Source of the DNA: Chloranthus sessilifolius
Taxonomy: Eukaryota > Streptophyta > Magnoliopsida > Chloranthales > Chloranthaceae
Assembly (NCBI GenBank): GCA_021018995.1
Contig: CM037584.1
Coordinates: forward strand, 148,693,317-148,757,316
Length of the DNA: 64,000 nt
Direction of reading: 5' to 3'
Under the pieces are notes generated by a model. That model did not search any database. It worked only from the letters and a program-made list of their open reading frames with translations, and had not been told where the DNA came from. Position 1 is the stretch's first letter, and each line of letters begins with the position of its first letter. Of this stretch, positions 56,182 to 64,000 are shown piece by piece. Position numbers and translations under genes: made by a program.

Positions 56182-58304
56182 GGCCTTGTTTGATAACATA
56201 GAAATGTAATTTCATTGTGGAAATAAAATTTAGTTTCCAATTGTTGTTGTTTGATAGCTATTTAAGGAGATGGAAATTGAATTTCCATACACTAAATCAT
56301 TTTAGGAGGAAATCATTTCAACCCTTCAAGCGACTGAAATTGAGTTTCCTACTAACAAAATAATAATGTTTTGTTATTGGAAATCTAAAGTTACTTGCAA
56401 AAAACCTAAAAGCAAAATAAAAATAAAAATTGACTATTAAAAAGTTACTTTAATTTCTATGACCATCATACCGGTCCGATCACCATGACCGCTACATTAT
56501 CTAGATCATACTCTTTTCAACTAATATTTGACTTTGGTTAAAGTTTGAATTTTAATCAAACTTTAATTGGATTTATAAGCTATATAAAATTTTGACTTTT
56601 GATGAAACTTTGACTACTGAAACATGATAATAAGTTGTAAGTTAGTAATATATTATCAAATTTTTAAGAGTTAAAGGTTGACTTAAGGTCAAACTTTGAC
56701 TTTTAATTAAAATTTATTTATTTATTAAACTTAGACTCTAATAATTTGATGACGAAAAAAGGATACTGGTGTATTGATGTATAATTTGATACTAGATTCT
56801 CAATTGTACTAGTCAATAGTTTGACCTTTAGTCAAACTTTGACTTTTGGTCAAATTTTGACTTTTGATCAAACTTTGACTTTTACACAAATTTTATTTTT
56901 CGTCAAACTTGAAACCTGTTTATAGATAGAGTCTACTACTACATAAATTTATATCGTATCAGTACAATTTTTTCTTGGTCAAAGTTTGACTTTTGGTCAA
57001 AATTCGATTTTCTATAAAATGTTATAAGTTTTTATTAGTGAAATATTATAATTAAAAATATCTATCATTATTTTCATTTATAATTTGAAAATACATTACC
57101 TCATTTTTATTGGTCAAAGTTTAACTTTTAGTTAAAATTTGACTTTTATTCAAATATTGACTTTAGTCAAAAGTTGAGAAGTGTATATTGACAGTAGATA
57201 GTGATTATTACTATTATTATTTATATTTTGATAATATAAATTTTAATCAGTCAAAGTTTGATATTTGGTCAAACTTTGACTTTTTAACACAATTTGATTT
57301 TTTTGAACTTTTGTATCCCCAATGAGATTATCATTTTTTTAATATATTATTTTCTAATATATTGTCAAATTTTATTTTACTTTTTTTATATTTGGTCAAA
57401 GTTTGACTTTTTAAAAAGTTGATATTTAGTCAAAGTTTTTACTAGTGTAACCTAGCGATGGATACGAATACTATTATGTTAATTTGCAGGTTGGCGGTAG
57501 ATTGTCGAATTTTTTATTGGTCAAAGTTAAAAAATTTAGTCAAAGTTTGACTTTAAAAAAATTTAAATTTTCTTTCAAGTTTAAAATTTTAATTTTTTTC
57601 CAACATATAATACATACTAGCATTTACTACATAACTTTGTACTCTAGTCTTAAAAAATTTTATTAATCAAAGTTTTACGTTTAGTCAAAGTTTGACTTTT
57701 ATTAAAAGTGAATATTTAATCAAATTTTGACTAGTGTAACCTAAAGATATATATGAATATTGTTATATTAATTTACAATTAGACTTTTATAACTTGTTGG
57801 TACATTACAAAATTTTCTTTTGATCAAAGTTAAAATTTTAGTCAAAGTTTGACTTTTATACAAATTTAATTTCATTTTAATGTATAAACTTACAGTTGAT
57901 ACTAGAATTTACAATTTTGTTATTTAACTTTACATATTTATTTTTATCAAAATTTTAAGTTTGGTCAAAATTTAACTTTTTATTTGAGTTTGACCTTTTA
58001 AATTCTAACTTATGTACTTAGTAATAAATAGTGATTACGATAATATTAATTTGTAACATAATAGAAAATCATTAAAAAAATCATTGATTAATATTTGACT
58101 TTAATAATAAATGATCAAAATTCAAAATTTCATTTTCAAAGACACTAATCAAACAAGAGAAATCAATTTGCAATGAAATTCACTTCTCGAACACACTAAT
58201 CAAACAGTGGAAAATCTATTTCTAGAGAAAACCATTTCTCAGGAAATCAACTAAGAAATTGATTTCATTTCCTTTTTGGAGTTTCATTACTATCAAACAG
58301 GGCC
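56182..58304. mobile_element. Harbinger/Tourist-like element 2, 2.1 kb
   Basis: Terminal inverted repeats GGCCTTGTTTGATA and GGCCCTGTTTGATA. Target duplication TAA (56179-56181 and 58305-58307). Its interior is a TTTGAC/GTCAAA array. No transposase frame. Confidence 0.7.
56520..58100. repeat. Array of about 35 TTTGAC/GTCAAA motifs
   Basis: The degenerate unit GGTCAAAGTTTGACTTTT recurs in both orientations across 1.5 kb of AT-rich DNA. TTGAC is also the core of the plant WRKY W-box. Confidence 0.85.
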
Positions 58305-58999
58305 TAAAGGTAATCCTTTTAGAATGATGATAAACTAGCAAATAAAGGTGAATGAAGGGTCTTTTTAAAATGGTAGTAAACTATAATGGCATGACTAGTA
58401 AATAAAGGTGAATGAAAGGTCTTTTTAGAATGATGGTAAACTATAATGGCGTAACTTATAAATATAGATGAATGCAGGGCCTTTTAGAATAATGGTATTT
58501 TTAGAATATTAGTTTTATTAAGGGCAAAATCGTTGTTTCAGAAACTTACCACTAATTAAGGCAGGGATATATGAAACAGAAATACAAAAGTAAGGGCTAC
58601 AGAATAAATACCTATAACTTAGGGAGTTTGATGCAATATCGGCATATGTCAAGGGGTATATACAAAAAACCCATTTTTTATTAGTACTTGTGCCTATTTT
58701 CCAGCAATCTACTATGACAGTTTAGGGATCATTACAATGATTATCGAAATAAACATGATAACAGGGATAATAGCTAAAACCTTAATTGCGATTTCCATTA
58801 TTTTTAGCTTTTGGCGATATATATATATATATTTATGAACCATTACACTAATATATGCACGTGCAACGCATACGCATTCTAGGCACTTGAGCAAGCGAAA
58901 AGGTTTAAGGAGAGATCTTTGTTATTTTTTATACGGGATTTTTTGAGATTTTGGTAAATAATTTTCAGAATACGTTTATAAAAAATAATCTTTGCATTA

Positions 59000-59215
59000 C
59001 GCCATGGATCAAAATTTCAGCCAATAACTCAAGTTATCGGCCAAGACGTTTTGGTTTCGGTCCCCACCGAAACAAAACTTTGAACCAAAATTTCGGTCAA
59101 AAAAATTATGAGACGAGGGGGAATTATTGGCCGAAATTTCAGCACCAAAATTTTGATACAAATTTTCGATTTCAGTCATGCCCGAACCGAAAACGAAACC
59201 GCTATTTTGATCCTT
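59000..59215. repeat. CGAAATTTCGG-type palindromic repeat, copy 2
   Basis: Bounded by GGATCAAAATTTC and ATTTTGATCCTTG, with ACCAAAATTTCGG and GGCCGAAATTTC inside. Open frames across it are artefacts. Confidence 0.65.
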
Positions 59216-59248
59216 GCATTGCGCAACTACCCTTCTGCCATTATACGG

Positions 59249-59252
<4 letters not shown>

Positions 59253-59298
<46 letters not shown>
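59253..59298. repeat. (AT)n microsatellite at the LINE 3' end
   Basis: 23 AT units directly abut the LINE 3' end where a poly(A) tail is expected. Confidence 0.9.
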
Positions 59299-59301
<3 letters not shown>

Positions 59302-59490
59302 CGATAACTGGTAACCTTTATTATATTGAAAAAATAATACAAACCAGAAAAGACCAGCAAGATGCTAGCAAACCTTAAAAAAACGACCCATCACTCGAAA
59401 AAATCGCACCTCCAAGTCAATTGATCTTGCCAAATCTACAAGAAAGTACAACTATACACGAGAGGAAAATGACTACAGTCACAGGTTATC

Positions 59491-62400
59491 TCATTCATAA
59501 ATAAAGTCTACATCTTCATCATGCGTTGAACGGCATCCAATCTTGATCCAATTTAAAGCCAAATCTCGAACATCCTTAAGAATCATAGAAATAAACTTTC
59601 TTTTTCTATTAAAAATTCGATTATTTCTCTCTGTCCAAAGAGACCACATAACAGCAAGATCCATCAAATTTCAGAATTCCCCCTTAATTCCTTCAAATTA
59701 GATCCAACCCAAGCAGCTAAAACATCAACACATGATTCCGAAAACACTTATAAAACTCCAAATTGCTGGAGGACCACATTCCAAACGTTTTTAGCAACCC
59801 AACAATGAATGAGAAGATGATTTGCGGATTCTTCTCCCTGAAGGCACATAACACATCCATTTCTCAAATTCATCCCCCTTCGATTGAGCTAACTGATGGT
59901 AAGGATTCTACCCCAACCAATATTCCATTCAAAAAATTTGATTTTGAAAAGAATCTTTTTCTTCCAGATCTTTACCCAATTCAGATTCTGCCTTGACTGC
60001 TGATGAAGATTCGAATAGAAAGATTTCACAGAAAAATACCTTTGGCATGTGAAATCCAAATCCTGAGATCTCGATTGACTACATTTCTACGACAGTTGTT
60101 TAAAATATTGAGCAACTCAATCATACTCAACTTTTCCTCAATATTCATATTTCTGAAAACATGTCTATCCCAGATAATACTAACATTAATAATCTCACTC
60201 ATATCATTTGCATATGCATCTTTATATAGCGTGATACTGAAAATAATCGGAAATCTATCTTTCACAGGAGAATCGCCAATCCACACATCATCCCAAAACT
60301 TCTATCACCATAACCCCAATTGAATATGGCCATCTTTCTAAACTCTTCATTGACTAACTAAATACTTTTCCACCATCCCAACCCTCTACTAATCGAACTT
60401 CTGAAGATATTCTCATTTTCTAGATTCTCGTACTTATTTCTAACTACCTTCTACCAAAGATGATTCTGTTCACTTTCATCACCCATCCTCCACAGTCATT
60501 TTCCTAACAAGACCATGTTAGTTAATCCCAACCTCTTAATGCCTAGCCCTCCATCTTTCTTTGAAAGACAACATGTCCCCCACTTCATAAGATGAAATTT
60601 TTTATCTTCTTTCCTTCCTTCTCATAAATTTTTTTTAATAATTTTCTCTATTCGCTTGATAGTTTCTTCTGGGGTTCTAAACATGGATAAATAGAATATA
60701 GGAATGGAAGATAAAATAGATTTGACCAAAGTAAGTCTTCCCCCACTACTAAGAATTTTACTTTTTCAAACTGCTAATTTTTTCTCAAATTTACTTATAA
60801 CAGAATCCCACAACTTTGCCTTCGGCTTACCAACTCTCAGCGGGAGCCCCAAGTAAGTAATAGAAAACTCGTCCACTTGACACCCAACACTTTCAACTAG
60901 AGCTATCAAACCCAACTTCTCCATTTTGATACCAGAAATTTTATATTTATGCAAGTTTACTTTCTGATCAGATACTACTTCATAAATGACTAGCACATCT
61001 TTAATAGCTAGAAGCTCCATTAGGTTAGTCCCACAAAAAATTATTGTATCATCCGCATACTGTAAATGAGTTACCCTAATTTCCCCTTTGGAAATTAAAA
61101 AACCTTTAAACTGATCCAACTCGGCAGCTCTGACAATCAGGTCATTTAAAGTTTCAGCAACTATGTTAAAAAGCATAGGTGAAACAGGGTCACCTTGTCT
61201 AAGCCCCCTGAAACTAAGAAAGTAACCTTTTGAGGATCCATTAATCAGAATCGATAACCACGGTGAAGATACACACCCACAAATCCATTTCCTCCATCTT
61301 TCTCCAAAACCAAACATTTCCATCATATATGGTAAGAAATCACAACTAACTCTATCATATGCTTTTTCCATATCAATTTTTCAGACTATTCCCCCTCTTC
61401 CTCCTTTATAAACTGAGTGAATAGCTTCATGAGCTACCACCACTATATCCAACAACAGTCGCCCCTGAATGAAAGCACCTTGGTTCAACGAGATAATTTC
61501 CTTCATCACGTTACGCAATCTGTTAGCAAGAACTTTAAAGAGAATTTTATATACACTTCCCAATAGGCTTATAAGTATGAAATCTTTGATTTCTTCCACC
61601 ATCTCCTTTTTAGGAATAAGAGTAATGAAATTTGAGCTAATGACGCAGTCCACCGTACCATTCTCATAAAACTCCTTAAATACCTCTATAACATCTCATT
61701 TGACTAACTCCCAAAAACATTGAAAAATTTTCATAGTAAAAGCATCAGGCCCTGGTGCTTTATTCTTACCACTTTTAAAAACAGTATTTTTAATTTCTTC
61801 TTCCATGAACTCTCCCTCTAAATTCAATTTCTAACTATTGGATAAACTCTTGAAGTGTAACCCATCTAGTACCGATCTATGCACTCTATCTTCTGAGTAT
61901 AGCTCCTCATAGAATTTTACAATTTCAAGCCCAATCTCCTCTTCATTTGTGATCCTCCTTCCTTCCACAATAAGGGAACTAATGTAGTTCCTCTTATTCC
62001 TAGAATTTGCAATTGTATGAAAGAATTTGATATTGTTATCCCCCTCAAGCAGCCAATGAACTTTAGATTTTTGTTTCCACATTATTTCTTCTTCGAGACA
62101 CTTTTTATTGAAATGCATTTTGAGAGAGGTTCTCAAATCTGATTCCTCTTCATTCAACGGCCTTGTCTCTTCCAAGACGTCAAAAACTTTTATTTCCTTA
62201 AGGATATCTTCTTTAACATTTTTCACCTTACCATAATTATATTGACTCCATCTTTTAATTTCTCCTTTGATTCCCTTCAACTTCATAGCATTTCGAACCG
62301 CAGCGCAACCTTGGACCTGAAACTAATGCCACCAAATCTTCATCAAGTCCTTGAAACCTTCATCCAACAACCATGCATTTTCAAATTTAAACGGCTTAGG

Positions 62401-63114
62401 ACCACCATCTCGAACTGGGCATCTAAGAACAATAGGAATGTGATCAGATGCGGGTCTGGGTAAACCTTCTAACAAAACATCTAGAAATAATTCTAACCAG
62501 TCACTAAAGCAAAGAAACTGATCCAGTCTGCTAAGTTTTGAAGTGTCTTACAGACTCGACCAAGTAAATATATCACCCTTCATATCAAACTCTACCAAAC
62601 CACCGGAGTTAACAAAATTTCTAAACAATCTCATTCATTTCTTGTCTCTTCTCATACCAATTCTTTCATGGGGGAATCTAACTGCATTAAAATCTCCCCC
62701 CACACACCAAGGGAAATCTCATCTAGCTGGCATACTAGCCAACTCAAACCAAAAGTCTTCTTTACACTAATCCATCGTTGGTCCATAAACCCTTGTAAAT
62801 GCTCAGACCAAACCATCACACCTATTTTTCAACAATACCGAAACTGAGTACAAACCAATTTCTGTATCTAATGCATCAATTTCTTAACTATTTCAAACAA
62901 CAATGCTCCTTCTCGATGCTCCAACCGAGTCTAAATTTTCCCAACCCCATCTATTACCTCCAAAAATGGAACACGCCTTTCTGATATCAATAGTCTCCCA
63001 TTTCGTTAATTGAAGAGTCACCACAAGTTGTTTATAAGATTTAACCACCTGTTTGACAATAGCTCTTTTATTTACATTGCACAACCCCCTAACATTTTAA
63101 GATAAAATCTGCAT
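59491..63114 (-). pseudogene. LINE ORF2 (endonuclease, RT, C-terminal region)
   Basis: About 1208 codons, near full length for plant L1. Endonuclease: MQILS, a TAA, NVRGLCN; then YGPTMD, CVGGDFNAVRF, SDHIPIVLR. RT: KAPGPDAFTMK, NQGAFIQGRLLLD, IDMEKAYDRV, LRQGDPVSPMLFNIV, LQYADDTIIF (catalytic YADD, near 61040), YLGLPLR. The C-terminal region is degenerate, with ERNNRIF near 59620. Stops about every 150-300 codons, few shifts: less decayed than the other two LINEs. Confidence 0.92.
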
Positions 63115-63166
63115 AAAAAAACAACCATATACCTGAACGCCCAACAAATAAGATAAAAACACTGAA

Positions 63167-64000
63167 TCAAACCTTTGTCCCCACTTTCTTATATGACAAC
63201 CCCCACTGTAAATTTTGCAGTTTCCTTCTTCCTTTTCCTTTACCATTAGAGGTAAAACTCTTCCTTTTCATATCCATAGCCTGAAAAACGTTCTTCAGAT
63301 CATCCTTGGAGCCACAAAAAGTCATACCATGCTTTCTTCCAATCTCAATTATCTTGTCTGTAGCATCAGGTTCACTCATTTCAATTTCTAAAGTCTGATC
63401 TTCCCACAATTCTTTTTCTAAATTTTCGATCACCTTTCTGACAAGTTCCCCATTACCACTCGATTGCTTAGAATCAACTGTAGACAATTCAACTGAAGAA
63501 GCACTAGTCTCCATTGGGTTCTCCCTGCATATAGAAATTCCTTCCATAGACTTGATAGATTGGCAAATTGATTTATTACAAAGGCTCACACTCCCAGAAT
63601 TGCAATAAAAGAAACCTAATTTTTCTAGTTTATTACAAAAATCCACATTTTGGCTATCAATATAACCATTATTAACATCCCTAATTAACCTTATTTGAGA
63701 AGATAATACCTGTGATCCCAAGACCGAAGAGCAATAACTCTTATTGAAACGTGTACCCATCCTCGAACGAGGAGAACACGTTGGATTGAGAGAACTTGGT
63801 ACCGTTGGTGCAGTTACATCCACAGCTTAATTGTTTCCACCGAGCAGAGTAGTAACCCCATCGATATGGTTGTCTTTATTACAACTACCCTCCACAGACC
63901 CTCCACGTGCCAAAACCTCCCCATCATCAGCCTTTACAAAGGATAAATTTGTTATTTCTGTCACACCATCTTCCATTGAGGAGTCACACCCAACTATAAA
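63167..64000 (-). pseudogene. LINE ORF1, C-terminal part
   Basis: One frame from the window edge to 63167, broken by a TAA just before 63823. Acidic Ser-rich linker, then VRKVIENLEKELWEDQTLEI and a basic end (KGKGRRKLQNLQWG). The basic C-terminus fits nucleic-acid binding. The N-terminal RNA-binding region lies outside the window. Confidence 0.7.

Larger units (their letters stand above)
53390..58673. mobile_element. Foldback/Mutator-like DNA element with long inverted ends
   Basis: The left end TGGGTTTTTTGGCATAT mirrors the right end. Inverted similarity runs over at least 320 bp (53390-53711 against about 58308-58673). It includes subterminal units of about 70 bp (AAAGGCCCTTCATTCACC), two on the left and three on the right. 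Similarity extends further inward (see findings). Without the later insertions it is about 2.2 kb. No transposase frame. Confidence 0.75.
53133..58719 (+). mobile_element. Chromovirus 3' LTR (about 265 bp), split by a 5.3-kb insertion
   Basis: TGTTAATTGG start, TATAAAAT at 53220-53227, end CTATGACA at 58712-58719. The LTR body is 53133-53389; the last bases lie beyond the inserted element. The 5' LTR was not found, so the ends are inferred. Confidence 0.55.
59299..64000 (-). mobile_element. L1-type LINE, minus strand, 5' end outside the window
   Basis: ORF1 end, ORF2 nearly whole, 3' UTR, (AT)n tail. At least 4.7 kb. The 3' end GTTATCGATC resembles the TTACCGATC ends of the other LINEs here. 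Confidence 0.9.

Noticed and set aside
58951-59314. Frames ending in IYIYIY
   Set aside because: Translations of the CGAAATTT repeat and the (AT)n microsatellite.

Overview
The window looks like nuclear DNA from a large-genome flowering plant. It holds no host gene I can recognise. Nearly all of it is nested transposable elements: Ty3/Gypsy retrotransposons of three lineages (Tat, Athila, chromovirus), three plant L1-type LINEs, a TRIM, and CACTA-, Mutator- and Harbinger-type DNA elements. The species cannot be named from the sequence.

Region 1 (1-24561) is an old, rearranged Tat-lineage element. Its two diverged LTRs are at 1260-4090 and 23021-24561. The window opens inside the internal end of a further copy, giving internal-LTR-internal-LTR. 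Between the LTRs lie a broken pol (RT, RNase H, archaeal-type RNase H and integrase, 6075-9240) and an unusually long 3' region (9241-23020). No gag or protease was found. The 3' region carries a multi-exon gene on the opposite strand that encodes a plant mobile domain (PMD) protein (11229-13756). It also carries several small antisense modules. Most run from a TATA box to a conserved stem-loop near an apparent 3' end. The stem-loop occurs six times, with paired base changes that keep the stem. About 4 kb of this region is duplicated.

Region 2 (24562-29600) holds a palindromic GTATCGG repeat, a featureless stretch, and a minus-strand LTR with an adjacent polypurine tract.

Region 3 (about 29640-58719) is a chromovirus taken apart by later insertions. 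A 5'-truncated LINE sits after its protease. A full-length LINE (31842-52338, 17-bp target duplication) splits its integrase. That LINE is itself split by a TRIM (33011-33943, TSD TTTAA) and by an Athila element (35353-48742, TSD AGGGG). The chromovirus 3' LTR is split by a foldback/Mutator-like element (53390-58673), which contains a 405-bp MITE and two adjacent Harbinger/Tourist-like elements.

Region 4 (59299-64000) is a third LINE on the minus strand. Its ORF2 is nearly complete, its tail is (AT)n, and it runs off the right edge.

All protein-coding sequence seen is degenerate. Insertion order follows from the nesting: chromovirus first, then the LINE, then the TRIM and Athila. The most unusual features are the intron-bearing antisense PMD gene and the covarying hairpins of the Tat element.
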